This document shows positions 1 to 8,431 of a DNA stretch of 38,920 nt, piece after piece; position 1 is the first letter of the stretch; every line of letters begins with the position of its first letter. The DNA is from an uncultured Acidimicrobiales bacterium (GTDB taxonomy: Bacteria > Actinomycetota > Acidimicrobiia > Acidimicrobiales > SZUA-35). The stretch is from positions 1 through 38,920 of the forward strand of contig CALKTH010000021.1 of the NCBI GenBank assembly GCA_937997485.1, read 5' to 3'. Below the pieces are notes generated by a model, which searched no databases, was not told the origin of the DNA, and was given only the letters and a program-made list of their open reading frames with translations. The position numbers and the translations under genes were made by a program.

Positions 1-1378
1 TGACGGTGTAGCCCTCGGCCGCGGCGAGCTGGAACTCGTCGAAGAAGTTCTGGCCGTAGATGCTCAGCGGGCCGCCGTGGATGTAGACGAGGCCGGGACC
101 AGGCTGCGGAACATCGACCGAGACTGGGGGTCGGGTAATCAGGGCCTCGACCTCGACACCGTCGGTTGAGGGCACACGGACGAGCTCGGGCTCGACCAAG
201 TCCAGCTCGGCCAACAGCTCGTCGTTCAGTGAGACCAGCACGCTGGGCTCCTCGCCCGACACGTCCCACAGCTCAGCTGGTCGTGTGGGCGTGGTGACCG
301 TGGCCAGAATGCGCGACCCATCGGCGGATGCTGCCATCGCTCCACTCATCCACGGTCCGCTGGCAATGCTGGTCAGCTCTCCCGAGTTCCAGTCGTAGCG
401 ATCAACGCCGATGGTCGTTCCTCGGATGCCCGCCGCAATGAGGCCACCGTCAATCGCCACAGGTGCCGCAGCGCCTCCCAAGGCGGCGGCGCAGTTGACG
501 TCGTGCGGACCCACGACCGCGGGCTCGGAAGCGCCGGTTTGGTCGAGCAGGTGGGGTCGTGAGAGCCAGAGCACCTGCTTCGGGTCTCCCGCCCCCTCGG
601 CGATACCGATACCGAACGGACGCCCATCGAGTGCGTGGCCACAACCGGCCCAGCGACCGGGCCGCGGTGTGAGCAACGTGGCTCCGGCTCCAGCGCTTCG
701 AGCGGCGCTCCCATCGGTGGGCACGCTCCAGATCCGGTTGCAGCCGGTGAGGTCGGCATCCTCATCGGTGTCGGCGACGACCAGCACGTGGCTGCCGTCC
801 GGAGCAACCGACATATCGGCGTGATCGATCTCGGCATTGGTGAGTGGCGTGATCGAGCCGTCGGCGAGATCGACGAGCTCCACTTGGCGCTTCCGATCGT
901 GCGTCCACCCGCGCCCGTTGAACCGGTAGTCGAGCGTACGGAGCACCCGCGGTCGCCGAGCGAGCTCATCCTTGTCCACTCCCACCTGATCCTCTGGGCG
1001 CCGGGCGGCCCGCACGACTACCCGATCCTCATCGAGCCAAGCGATCTGTTCCGCTCCGTCCTCGTAGCCCTCGATGGGAGTGACCGTTCCGGCCGCCACA
1101 TCAACGATGGCAGGCCGAGGCGGTTCGCCCTTCTCCGCCGAGTGGAGCACAGCGAGGCGTGCGCCCGACGGTGAGAAAACCGGAGCGACCATGCGGTGCG
1201 TGTCCACAAGCAGGCGGCTCTCACCACTCTCGAACAGGTGCAGCAGGGACCGGTTCTCATCGGTTTCCTGATCGGGCCAGACAACCGTGTAGGCGGCAAG
1301 CGACCCATCAGCGGTCAGAGCGACGGCGCCGATCGATCGGAGGGCGAAGAGGTCATCGGCACGCATCGGTCTCGACAT
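1..1378 (-). CDS. S9-family (prolyl oligopeptidase-like) peptidase, C-terminus outside window
   Basis: The frame runs from ATG at 1378 off the left edge, giving 459 residues with no stop. Most of it is a WD40/TolB-like propeller region with repeated segments such as MSVAPDGSHVLVV and MAASADGSRILATV. Near residues 430-440 it reaches the start of the alpha/beta-hydrolase domain with LVYIHGGP followed by YGQNFFDEFQLAAAEGY, which is the usual oxyanion-region block of S9 peptidases (dipeptidyl aminopeptidase/acylaminoacyl peptidase type). The catalytic Ser-Asp-His triad must lie beyond the edge and cannot be checked. No signal peptide is visible, so it is probably cytoplasmic and cleaves short peptides. 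A second in-frame ATG at 1366 is an alternative start. It is divergent from the membrane protein at 1463. Confidence 0.88.
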   Translation of the reverse strand, partial: MSRPMRADDLFALRSIGAVALTADGSLAAYTVVWPDQETDENRSLLHLFESGESRLLVDTHRMVAPVFSPSGARLAVLHSAEKGEPPRPAIVDVAAGTVTPIEGYEDGAEQIAWLDEDRVVVRAARRPEDQVGVDKDELARRPRVLRTLDYRFNGRGWTHDRKRQVELVDLADGSITPLTNAEIDHADMSVAPDGSHVLVVADTDEDADLTGCNRIWSVPTDGSAARSAGAGATLLTPRPGRWAGCGHALDGRPFGIGIAEGAGDPKQVLWLSRPHLLDQTGASEPAVVGPHDVNCAAALGGAAAPVAIDGGLIAAGIRGTTIGVDRYDWNSGELTSIASGPWMSGAMAASADGSRILATVTTPTRPAELWDVSGEEPSVLVSLNDELLAELDLVEPELVRVPSTDGVEVEALITRPPVSVDVPQPGPGLVYIHGGPLSIYGQNFFDEFQLAAAEGYTV

Positions 1379-1415
1379 CCCGCAAACGTACCGTCACCCT
1401 GCCCAGGAGGGGGTC

Positions 1416-1431
1416 CCGAGCTTCAGCTCGG
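1416..1431. promoter_or_regulatory. Stem-loop in divergent intergenic region
   Basis: CCGAGC-TTCA-GCTCGG is a perfect six-base-pair inverted repeat with a four-base loop, between the divergent S9 peptidase (1378, -) and membrane protein (1463, +). A GATACT hexamer at 1451-1456 would act as a -10 for the rightward gene. It would place the transcript start close to the GTG at 1463, implying little or no leader. No run of T follows the stem, so a terminator is unlikely; an operator is possible. Weak evidence. Confidence 0.25.
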
Positions 1432-1462
1432 CCTGCCGGGCGATCCGGTGGATACTTGACGG

Positions 1463-2032
1463 GTGACTTCACCGTTCGAGCCGCCGCAGCTTCCTATCCA
1501 GCCGCCCCCTTCGGTGCCTGCGCAAGGCCCTTCACCTGCGACGCCCGGACCGAACGCCATGATTCCGCCCTCGGTCGGCCCGCCCACGATGTATCCAGAC
1601 GGCATGCCGGCAACCGGAGAAGCGCGACAGACCCGCTTCCCAACCTGGTTGAAGGTGATCTCGATCCTGCTCTTCATCGTGAAGGTGCTCCCGCTCGCCG
1701 CCGTGGTGTTGCTCGCCGCCGTGCTGACCGGTGTGAGCGCTGACATCGGCCCCGAGTGGCAAGACGAGATCCGCAGTGTTGGTGCAGTTCTCGTGCTGCT
1801 CGCTGCCGTGCCCTTCCTCGTGCTGCTGCTTCAGTTGGTCGCGACCGTTATGTCGAGGCGGGTGTTGCTCATCATCGTGGCGGGTCTTCTGGCTGCGATT
1901 GATGTCTTGCTCACGATCGCACTGTTGGCAGCTGCCGGGTTCGAGGAGGGCGAGTCTGGAGCGGTGGTGGTGTTGGCGACCGTTGCCGCCTTCCAGGTCA
2001 CCCTGCTGGTGGGTGCGATCAGGAATCGGTGA
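1463..2032 (+). CDS. Four-helix membrane protein with Pro-rich N-terminus
   Basis: The product has 189 residues and a GTG start. Residues 1-60 are proline-rich and probably cytoplasmic. Four hydrophobic helices follow at about 66-92, 106-131, 133-159 and 166-187. No catalytic motif or named family is recognisable. The layout (Pro-rich tail plus a compact four-helix bundle) is common among small actinobacterial membrane proteins of unknown function. The 3' end overlaps the convergent lipoprotein gene by 14 bases. The helices and frame are seen directly; no function is assigned. Confidence 0.7.
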   Translation: MTSPFEPPQLPIQPPPSVPAQGPSPATPGPNAMIPPSVGPPTMYPDGMPATGEARQTRFPTWLKVISILLFIVKVLPLAAVVLLAAVLTGVSADIGPEWQDEIRSVGAVLVLLAAVPFLVLLLQLVATVMSRRVLLIIVAGLLAAIDVLLTIALLAAAGFEEGESGAVVVLATVAAFQVTLLVGAIRNR

Positions 2033-2561
2033 GGGCGAGTTCGAACGTGTCGCCACCCCAGCCGCTGACTTGATCACGGCCCTGAATCGTGACGACTTCT
2101 ACATCCTCGGGAATCTCGATCCCGCTGTGGGAGCGGGTGAACGGTTGCTCCGAAGCGTGGTCGTGGGTCAGGACACGCACGCCGAGCTCGGTGCCGTCAG
2201 GGCCGAGCACTCGCCAGGCGTCGGCGTAGCGCTCGGGCGAGTCGTAGGGCGAACTCAACGTTGCGCTCACCGTCCATGTCCCATCGCCCTCTTGGGTTGC
2301 CGTGGCGTCCAGCACATCCGGGAACAGCTCCTCGACGCCATCGGTCTCTGCAGGTTCTTCCTCGCCCGACTCCTCGGCGATCGGCTGCTCGTCGACCTGT
2401 TCGTCGATAGGCATCGTGGTCGGCGGAGCGGGAGCCTCGGTGGTGACACCCTCATCCGTGGTTGCTGCTGCCGTCGGCGAATCTTCGCCCGAAGAGCAGG
2501 CGCCAAGAACGAGGGCGGCGGTCAGGAAGAGGGGAAGCAGCGGATGATGTCGGCAAGCCAT
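2019..2561 (-). CDS. Putative lipoprotein, function unknown
   Basis: The ORF encodes 180 residues from ATG 2561. The N-terminus has a hydrophobic stretch (residues 8-21) ending in LGAC with Cys22, a lipobox, so the protein should be secreted and lipid-anchored. An acidic, Thr/Glu/Pro-rich linker (about 25-75) leads to a C-terminal domain rich in beta-type segments (TWTVSATLSSPYDSPERYAD and onward) that could be a small beta-sandwich. The start was chosen because the frame stays open upstream but only this ATG gives a signal peptide. It overlaps the 3' end of the serine hydrolase gene by 40 bases and is probably the last gene of the RNB-hydrolase-lipoprotein operon. Confidence 0.75.
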   Translation of the reverse strand: MACRHHPLLPLFLTAALVLGACSSGEDSPTAAATTDEGVTTEAPAPPTTMPIDEQVDEQPIAEESGEEEPAETDGVEELFPDVLDATATQEGDGTWTVSATLSSPYDSPERYADAWRVLGPDGTELGVRVLTHDHASEQPFTRSHSGIEIPEDVEVVTIQGRDQVSGWGGDTFELALTDS

Positions 2562-3538
2562 GATCGAACCTCGGGTTGTTGCTCCACAGGAGTCTTGCCC
2601 AATCGGCAGACCACGAGGTCGCGCCCCGGCACAACGACGATGTACTGACCCTCGAAACCGTGGCAACCGAACCCGCCGATGTCGGCCGTTTCCAGACCAG
2701 TCACCGCCGGATCGCAATTGTCGTCCCACAGCCACCAGTGACCGCCGTACCAGTGAGCGTCCGTCACCGGCGGCTCAATCGGTGTCCGCGCGTGATCCAT
2801 CCAGCCTTCGGGAAGCAACCGCTGGCCGTCCCACACGCCGTCTTGGAGGTAGAGCTGACCGAACTTCAAGAAGTCTCGTGCCGGGGCGAAGACAAAGGAT
2901 GACCCGATGAACGTGCCGGCATCGTCGCACTGAATGCGGGTGTTCTCCATGCCCAGCGGGCCGAACAGCCTCCGCTGGAGGAACGAGGCAACGTCTTCCC
3001 CATCGTTGGCCTCGGCAATGATGCGCCCGCAGATCGCGCTGATGATGTTGGTCGTGCCGCTCGAGTAGTTGAACACGGTTCCGGGCTCGTGTTGGAGCGG
3101 AAACGACGCGGCGTACCCGGCAACGTCGGCCTTGCCTGCACCGAACAACATCTCGATGACATGGCTGACCTGATCGTCGACGTAGTCCTCGACGAACTCG
3201 AGGCCGCTGGTCATTTCCAACAGGTGCTGCAACGTGATGGCAGCCCGCTCATCGTTGGCCCACTCGGGCACGGCGGCCGGCGCCGTGGGCTCGATCAGAC
3301 CGTCCATCATGAGCAGGCCGACCAAGGCCTGCGTCATGCTCTTGGCCATCGACCACGAGATCAGCTCGGTCGAGGCATCAGCCGTCTTGCCGTACCGCTC
3401 GAACGCCAGCTCGCCCCGATGGAGTCCGGCCACCGCCAACTGCAGGCCGAAGTGAGCGTCTTCCGCCTCGCCTTCGGGCCCGAAACCCCGACTCAAGAGT
3501 TCGTCCAAACGCTCCAGGTCTGGACTGCCCTCGCTCAT
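2522..3538 (-). CDS. Serine hydrolase, beta-lactamase/PBP4* family
   Basis: The product is 338 residues. It has the class C beta-lactamase/penicillin-binding-like fold signature: the SxxK nucleophile motif is SMAK at residues 63-66, and the YxN-equivalent motif is YSS at 158-160 within FNYSSGTTN. The third, KTG-like box is not obvious; an HGF segment near the C-terminus is a candidate. Such proteins (COG1680) are esterases or amidases more often than true beta-lactamases. No signal peptide is seen, so it is likely cytoplasmic. Its ATG overlaps the stop codon of the upstream RNB gene (ATGA), so the two are translationally coupled. Third-position Asn is replaced by Ser in YxN, as is frequent in esterase-type members. 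Confidence 0.88.
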   Translation of the reverse strand: MSEGSPDLERLDELLSRGFGPEGEAEDAHFGLQLAVAGLHRGELAFERYGKTADASTELISWSMAKSMTQALVGLLMMDGLIEPTAPAAVPEWANDERAAITLQHLLEMTSGLEFVEDYVDDQVSHVIEMLFGAGKADVAGYAASFPLQHEPGTVFNYSSGTTNIISAICGRIIAEANDGEDVASFLQRRLFGPLGMENTRIQCDDAGTFIGSSFVFAPARDFLKFGQLYLQDGVWDGQRLLPEGWMDHARTPIEPPVTDAHWYGGHWWLWDDNCDPAVTGLETADIGGFGCHGFEGQYIVVVPGRDLVVCRLGKTPVEQQPEVRSWLADIIRCFPSS

Positions 3539-4947
3539 CGAAGGACCTCGAAGTCCACCGTTCGCTTGCTGGTGTCCACCGCGGTGAGCCGCAGGCGAAG
3601 CTCCTCGGCAAGTTCAAGACCGTCGGGCTTCATGCGCGAGACGACGGCGGGATCGCACACCTGAATCGTTGCTCGATCCCGTTGTTTGTCGACATCAACC
3701 ACGAAGCCTTCGAACTCCTCACCTATGTGCGGGGCCAACACCATCGTCTCTGCGAAGTCCACCATGGCTCGCTCGAGTGCGGAGTCCTTGGATTTCGCCC
3801 GGCCCATCAGGCTTGGCAATTCGTCGAGAGCTTCGATGGCCCAGGCCGGCGGCTCGGTGCCTGCGCTCAGCGCCAACAGGATCTCGATACCGAAGCGATC
3901 AACGAGGCGGCGCAACGGCGCGGTGACGTGGGCGTAGATCGAAGCTATTGCGCCGTGCTCAGCGAAGTCGGGTTGGCCACTCGTGAAGCCGATGTAGCCG
4001 GCCCCTCGGAACGACCGCGCCGCCTTCAGCAGGAAGGCGCTGTTGGTCGGCGTGTCGGGCGTGACCGTGCGAATGAAGTCTGAGTAGTCGACATCGTCTG
4101 GCCACTCGACAGCGAGCGCTCGGGCCTGGCGGCGAAGCTTGCGCAGGTCTTGCTTCCTCGTGGGAGGCAGCGTGCGAAGAATGCCCACGCCCGCCTCGTA
4201 CATGGCGGTGCCGGCCACGATGCCAGTGAGCAGCGAGATCTGAGCGTTCCAGCCCTCGACCGGAATCGACTCGTCGTACTCCAGCGCATAGTTGCCGTCG
4301 CGCTCCACCACCTCTTGCGCCGGCAAGTTCAGACTCACGCCGCCCCGATCGGCCTCTCGCTCCTGTCGGAGCAAGCCGATGGTCTTCAGGAGCGAGAGCA
4401 CCGGATCGTTGCCTGCGTCGATCCGGTCCTGCGCCTCGCGGTATGTGATGGCCTCGGCGATGCGCACCGTGCACCGCTCGAGCTTCCAGTCGCTTGGCTC
4501 ACCGCGAGCATCCAGATCGATGGTCCAGAGCACGCTCGGCTTCTCAGTGCCGGCCAAGAGCGAGGCTCGATCCTCGCTGACGATGGGTGGGTGGAGCGGC
4601 GTGCGGAGGTCAGGGGAGTAGAGCGTGGTGCCCCGTTCCCGCGCTTCCCGGTCCATCGCCCCACCGGGTTCGATGAAGGCGCCCACGTCAGCTATTGCGT
4701 AGTGCACTCGGTAGCCATCGCCGTTGACCTCAGCGTGGAAGGCCTGATCGAGGTCGGTGGCTCCAGGCGGATCCACGGCGATGAATGGGAGGTGGCGAGC
4801 ATCGATCCGATCGGTCACTCGGTCCCTGGCCGCCTCTGCTTCTTGCAGTACTTCAGCCGGAAATTCGGCCGGAACTCGAAGTTCACGACGGATCGCCTCG
4901 AATCCAGCTTCGAAGGCAGCGGGCGCTTTGATTCTGATGGGAGCCAC
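3535..4947 (-). CDS. RNB-domain ribonuclease (RNase II/R family, compact form)
   Basis: From GTG 4947 it encodes 470 residues. The RNB catalytic domain starts around residue 50: VDPPGATDLDQAFH carries the metal-binding aspartates D59, D65 and D67. HYAIADVGAFIEPGG and the late AHVTAPLRRLVDRF block are also typical. The position after D67, usually a fourth Asp in E. coli RNase II/R, is Gln68 here. I recall that this DLDQA variant occurs in actinobacterial relatives. There are no N-terminal cold-shock domains. The C-terminal 90 residues may form an S1/OB-like domain. A 3'-5' exoribonuclease role is likely. A TTG at 4968 is an alternative start; the frame stays open to 5373 but lies under the MFS gene. 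It is the first gene of a three-gene operon. Confidence 0.9.
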   Translation of the reverse strand: MAPIRIKAPAAFEAGFEAIRRELRVPAEFPAEVLQEAEAARDRVTDRIDARHLPFIAVDPPGATDLDQAFHAEVNGDGYRVHYAIADVGAFIEPGGAMDREARERGTTLYSPDLRTPLHPPIVSEDRASLLAGTEKPSVLWTIDLDARGEPSDWKLERCTVRIAEAITYREAQDRIDAGNDPVLSLLKTIGLLRQEREADRGGVSLNLPAQEVVERDGNYALEYDESIPVEGWNAQISLLTGIVAGTAMYEAGVGILRTLPPTRKQDLRKLRRQARALAVEWPDDVDYSDFIRTVTPDTPTNSAFLLKAARSFRGAGYIGFTSGQPDFAEHGAIASIYAHVTAPLRRLVDRFGIEILLALSAGTEPPAWAIEALDELPSLMGRAKSKDSALERAMVDFAETMVLAPHIGEEFEGFVVDVDKQRDRATIQVCDPAVVSRMKPDGLELAEELRLRLTAVDTSKRTVDFEVLR

Positions 4948-4977
4948 CGGCGCAAAGTAGCGCCCCAAATCAGTACC

Positions 4978-6231
4978 GTGCGGCCAGTGCTGGCCTCTCG
5001 TGCGGGTGCACCAAGCTTGGTGACACCTCGTTTCGCAACGATCACGTTGTCGGCGCTCTGCTACTTCACCGGTTTTGCCATGCTGCTGCCGACGCTGCCG
5101 GTGTATGTGGAGCAGGTCCTGAACGGCAGCAAGGTCGACGTTGGGATCGTGGTGGGCGCCTTCGGTGCCTCCGCTGCGCTCGTCCGCCCGTTCCTCGGTC
5201 GCCTCGGGGATCGCAAGGGTCGGCGCATCCTCCTGACGTGTGGGGCCGCCCTCACCGGCCTCTCTGCCCTGCTCTACACCGTCTGGCTTTCGATCCCCCT
5301 CCTGGTCCTGCTCCGTCTGGTCAGCGGCGTCGGTGAGGCGGGAGCCTTCGTAGGCGCCGCTACCTCGACTCAAGACCTCGCCCCCGATGATCGGCGAGGA
5401 GAGGCCTCCAGCTATTTCAGCCTGGCCATCTACGTCGGTCTCGGCTTCGGACCGTTTCTCGGTGAACTGATCGACGATCGCTTCGGCTTTGAGGGTGTCG
5501 TCCGCACCGTCGCCCTTCTCTCACTCATCAGCGTGATCCTGGCCTTCGCCGTTCCCGCCCACGATCCCGAGCAGTTCGCAACGCCGGAAGGCGCCACTCC
5601 GGCGAGCCAACAGAAAGGCTTCCTCCATCAGGCCTCGGTGCTTCCCGGCCTCCTGCTGACGCTCTCATTGATCGGATTCGTCGGTTTCACCACGTTCATG
5701 AAGCTCTGGGTCCAGGAGCTCGAGGGGCCGGACGCCTCCGCGGGCACGATCTTCCTGCTGTATGCGGTGATCGTCATCACCTTCCGCCTGACACTCGCCG
5801 ACCTACCCGATCGTCTCGGTCCACGCCGGGGTGGCACCCTCGCCTTTGGGTTCATCAGCTCGGGTCTCACCATCTTCGCCCTCGTCCCATCTCTCGCCGG
5901 GGTGTACATCGGCACCGCAGTCCTTGCTTGTGGTGTGGCCTTCAACTACCCGGCGCTCTTCCTGCTGGTGATGGCGGGAACCGAGCCCCACGAGCGCAGC
6001 CACTCGGTCGCCAGCTTCGGATTCTTCTTTGACATCGCTGGCTTCATCGGCGCTCCACTCCTCGGCCTGGTCATCAGGCAAACGGGTTCTGAGCGATGGG
6101 CATTTGCCGTTGGAGCGGCGTGCGCAGGACTCGCTCTTGTCGGGCTTCGGGTCCTCACCGCGCCGAGCTCTGTGCGACCAATCGGTGAGCAGTCGCGCAC
6201 TGATGAGCAGACCGCACCGAAACCTGGCTAG
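4978..6231 (+). CDS. MFS transporter
   Basis: From GTG 4978 the product is 417 residues, a normal MFS length, with about twelve hydrophobic segments. The cytoplasmic loop between helices 2 and 3 has the MFS signature in the form GRLGDRKGRRIL. Helix 5 contains GLGFGPFLGELI, reminiscent of the drug:proton antiporter motif C (G-x-G-P-x-x-G). Substrate cannot be told; efflux of a small molecule is the default guess. Other in-frame GTGs at 4987 and slightly downstream are possible starts. The divergent RNB gene begins only about 30 bases away, so promoters must overlap coding sequence or a later start is used. Confidence 0.88.
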   Translation: MRPVLASRAGAPSLVTPRFATITLSALCYFTGFAMLLPTLPVYVEQVLNGSKVDVGIVVGAFGASAALVRPFLGRLGDRKGRRILLTCGAALTGLSALLYTVWLSIPLLVLLRLVSGVGEAGAFVGAATSTQDLAPDDRRGEASSYFSLAIYVGLGFGPFLGELIDDRFGFEGVVRTVALLSLISVILAFAVPAHDPEQFATPEGATPASQQKGFLHQASVLPGLLLTLSLIGFVGFTTFMKLWVQELEGPDASAGTIFLLYAVIVITFRLTLADLPDRLGPRRGGTLAFGFISSGLTIFALVPSLAGVYIGTAVLACGVAFNYPALFLLVMAGTEPHERSHSVASFGFFFDIAGFIGAPLLGLVIRQTGSERWAFAVGAACAGLALVGLRVLTAPSSVRPIGEQSRTDEQTAPKPG

Positions 6232-6242
6232 GTTTTTGGCCA

Positions 6243-6818
6243 ATGAGCTGGGGAGCTCCCGACGCGGAGAACATGGGCGCCACAGGCGAGGAGAGCGGGA
6301 TCATTATTCCCGTGCCTGCGTTCGACGCGTTTCTTGAGGAGTGGCGAGCCAAGATCGGTGGCGTGCCACCGGCCGGTGTGCCCGCGCATGTCACGCTGCT
6401 CTACCCCTTCATCAACCCGATTGCCTGCGCTCCGGTCATCGACGAGGTGCGATCGTTCTTTGCCTCGGTCGAACCGTTTGAGTTCGAGCTCTCAGAGATC
6501 GGATGGTTCGGCGAGCGAGTCGTGTTCGTTCGTCCCAAGCCCGCCGAAACGTTCGTTGAACTCACGAAGATGCTGGCCGACCGATGGACTCAGTGCGTGC
6601 CCTATGGCGGCAAGCACGCGGAGCCGGTGCCCCATCTCACGTTGGCCATCGAGGGCAGTGAGGCCGACATGCGTGCGATCGGCCGAGCGGCGGAAGAGCT
6701 CCTGCCCTTGCGCTGCGAAGCAACCGAAGCCTGGCTCATGGCCGGCAGCGCCAAGCCACCGGTGTGGAACGTGCTCGACACGTTCCCGTTCGGGCCGGGC
6801 GAGACCTCCCCGGGCTGA
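6243..6818 (+). CDS. 2'-5' RNA ligase/2H phosphoesterase family protein
   Basis: The product is 191 residues. It has two copies of the 2H-family HxTx motif, HVTL at residues 49-52 and HLTL at 131-134, about 80 residues apart, as in LigT/2'-5' RNA ligase-like cyclic phosphodiesterases. Both histidines and threonines are intact, so catalysis on 2',3'-cyclic phosphate or a related ester is plausible; the substrate is unknown. Residues 1-18 look non-conserved, and the ATG at 6273 is an alternative start. It lies 11 bases after the MFS gene on the same strand, so they may be cotranscribed. It ends four bases from convergent panC. Confidence 0.85.
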   Translation: MSWGAPDAENMGATGEESGIIIPVPAFDAFLEEWRAKIGGVPPAGVPAHVTLLYPFINPIACAPVIDEVRSFFASVEPFEFELSEIGWFGERVVFVRPKPAETFVELTKMLADRWTQCVPYGGKHAEPVPHLTLAIEGSEADMRAIGRAAEELLPLRCEATEAWLMAGSAKPPVWNVLDTFPFGPGETSPG

Positions 6819-6822
6819 ACGC

Positions 6823-7683
6823 TCAGGCCCCGACCACGAGGCCGTCGTTGTCGATCAGCCTCGGCCGTCCAACCTTGGCCGCGACGAGAATTCGTATCTC
6901 TCCGCTGAGCTCGTTGACTGGTGCGAGGGTTCCGGCGCCGACAACGGCGGCGTAGTCACGATCGGCTTCGGGCTCAGCGTCCAACATCGCTGCCACGATC
7001 GCTTGCACGGCAGGGCCTGACCGCTCGCCATTCTCGATCGCGGCCAGCCCGGCATCCAACGCCCGTCGCAGGACAGGAGCAGCAGCTCGCTGTTCCGGCG
7101 TGAGATAGACGTTGCGGCTCGACATGGCCAAACCGTCGGACTCACGAATAATGGGGCAGCCCACGACCTCCACGGGCATTGAGAGGTCGGCCACCATCCG
7201 ACGGATCACGGCGAGCTGCTGGAAGTCCTTCTCCCCGAAGTAGGCGCGACACGGGCCCACGATCGAGAACAGCTTGCTCACGACAGTGGCCACGCCAGCG
7301 AAGTGCGTTGGGCGTGTGGCCCCTTCCCACCGTTCGCTGATCTCGCCCACGCTCACCGTGGTCAGCACCGGCCCGAACGGGTACATCTCGGACACGTCGG
7401 GCGTGAAGAGCACATCAACACCGGCGCCCTGAGACAGCTCTGTATCGCGAGCCAAGTCTCGGGGATAGTCCGAGAGGTCTTCGTTCGCCGCGAACTGCAA
7501 GGGGTTGACGAAGATGCTGGCGACAACAAGATCGTTGTCTTGCCGGGCTGCCTCCATGAGCGAAACGTGGCCCTGGTGAAGGAAACCCATCGTGGGTGTG
7601 AAGCCCACGCGTTGCCCGTCAGCCCGCGCCCCGTCGAGGATTGAGCGCAGTTCCTTGATGGTGGAGACCGTTGTGATCGTCAT
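6823..7683 (-). CDS. panC: Pantothenate synthetase PanC
   Basis: The 286-residue enzyme condenses pantoate with beta-alanine using ATP to make pantothenate, in the cytoplasm (coenzyme A pathway). Seen directly: PTMGFLHQGH with the nucleotidyltransferase HxGH motif at residues 36-39, FVNPLQF, GEKDFQQ at about 150-156, and MSSRN at 187-191, which corresponds to the KMSKS-like loop. Length matches the family. ATG 7683 was chosen over an in-frame start nine codons upstream because a good Shine-Dalgarno sequence precedes it. It is the last gene of a same-strand block mutM-marR-DUF2520-panC, eight bases after the DUF2520 stop. Confidence 0.96.
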   Translation of the reverse strand: MTITTVSTIKELRSILDGARADGQRVGFTPTMGFLHQGHVSLMEAARQDNDLVVASIFVNPLQFAANEDLSDYPRDLARDTELSQGAGVDVLFTPDVSEMYPFGPVLTTVSVGEISERWEGATRPTHFAGVATVVSKLFSIVGPCRAYFGEKDFQQLAVIRRMVADLSMPVEVVGCPIIRESDGLAMSSRNVYLTPEQRAAAPVLRRALDAGLAAIENGERSGPAVQAIVAAMLDAEPEADRDYAAVVGAGTLAPVNELSGEIRILVAAKVGRPRLIDNDGLVVGA

Positions 7684-7692
7684 TCCTCTCCC
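7684..7692 (-). promoter_or_regulatory. Ribosome binding site of panC
   Basis: Read on the minus strand the bases just before the panC ATG are GGGAGAGGA. They give an anti-SD match GGAG about four bases from the ATG. The first base of this element is the last base of the upstream TAG stop, so translation of panC is probably coupled to the DUF2520 gene. It decides the start at 7683 rather than the upstream in-frame alternative. Confidence 0.55.
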
Positions 7693-8429
7693 TACAAGTG
7701 ATCCGGCCACTCTCGGCCTGCCAGCCGTGCGGCCTCGTTGGCCAGGGCACGATACGCCGCTCGTTCGTCGGCCGGAAGCGCGCTCAGGTGTTGCTCGATC
7801 GTGTCCCAGTCGCCTCGCATCACAGGCCCAGTCAACGCCGCCGCTGCTCCTTCGGCCCGTACCGCGTCGAGCGCGCCCTGCATCAGATCCAGGTAGGCCG
7901 CTACAGGCACGCCGATCTGAGTTGCCAGCCGCTCCACCTGGCCGGTCAAGGCCACCAAGTGATTCGCAGCCACCGCCGCGGTGGCGTGATAGATCGCTCG
8001 CTGTTGGTCGGAGACGGTTACGGCTGTGCCACCCAGATGCTCGACCAGCTCCGCCGCGATGGGATCCCCGGCCACGGCGAACGTGGCGCCGGCCCGCAGC
8101 AGCGCGCCCCCTCGCTCCGCATTTGGGAGCGCGATGAGCGGATGGATCGAGGCCACCCGCTCGTGGTGGGTTCGCAGGGGAGCGAGCGTGGTCGCTCCCG
8201 AGACGTGCGCAATCACGGCATCGCTCGACGCGATGGAGGCGGCAACCTCGTCGATCACTCCGTCGGGGACGCAGAGGAGCACCAGGTCGGCGCCGGAGGC
8301 CTGAATCGGGTCAGTTGCTCCGGCCCGGCCCGCCAGGATCTCGACGTGCACCCCGGTGTCGCGAAGGGCTCGGGCGAAGGATCCGCCAGCCCGGCCGCGC
8401 CCGACGATGGTCACGCGGCCATCGAACAC
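7692..8429 (-). CDS. Rossmann-fold/DUF2520 protein, candidate ketopantoate reductase-like oxidoreductase
   Basis: The ORF encodes 245 residues. The N-terminus has a dinucleotide-binding loop VTIVGRGRAGGSFARAL (GxGxxG-like, residues 10-15), then LVLLCVPDGVI and AHVSGATTL. A helical C-terminal domain follows (HATAAVAANHLVAL and AYLDLMQGAL), the arrangement of the Rossmann-like plus DUF2520 family. It sits directly upstream of panC. As I recall, some relatives (PanG type) reduce ketopantoate to pantoate, so a step immediately before PanC is a reasonable inference. GTG 8429 is two bases past the marR stop and has AGGG upstream; GTG 8453 is an alternative that overlaps marR by 22 bases. Confidence 0.88.
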   Translation of the reverse strand: MFDGRVTIVGRGRAGGSFARALRDTGVHVEILAGRAGATDPIQASGADLVLLCVPDGVIDEVAASIASSDAVIAHVSGATTLAPLRTHHERVASIHPLIALPNAERGGALLRAGATFAVAGDPIAAELVEHLGGTAVTVSDQQRAIYHATAAVAANHLVALTGQVERLATQIGVPVAAYLDLMQGALDAVRAEGAAAALTGPVMRGDWDTIEQHLSALPADERAAYRALANEAARLAGREWPDHL

Positions 8430-8431
8430 CG

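Noticed and set aside
1532..2077. Minus-strand frame rich in His/Gln/Glu opposite the four-helix protein
   Set aside because: Its composition is what antisense of hydrophobic codons produces; no domain or start signal supports it.
2562..2735. Longer start for the lipoprotein at 2735
   Set aside because: The upstream part lies inside the serine hydrolase gene and would bury the signal peptide; ATG 2561 gives a proper lipobox.
2522..3538. True beta-lactamase (antibiotic resistance gene)
   Set aside because: SxxK and YxS motifs fit the broad serine hydrolase family, but there is no signal peptide and no clear KTG box, so a resistance role is not supported.
4150..4977. Plus-strand upstream extension of the MFS transporter
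   Set aside because: The frame is open but antisense to the RNB catalytic domain and lacks membrane helices; normal MFS length is reached from 4978.
4948..5373. N-terminal extension of the RNB nuclease
   Set aside because: The minus-strand frame is open here but reads as low-complexity charged sequence and is fully antisense to the MFS transporter, whose helices are clearly coding.
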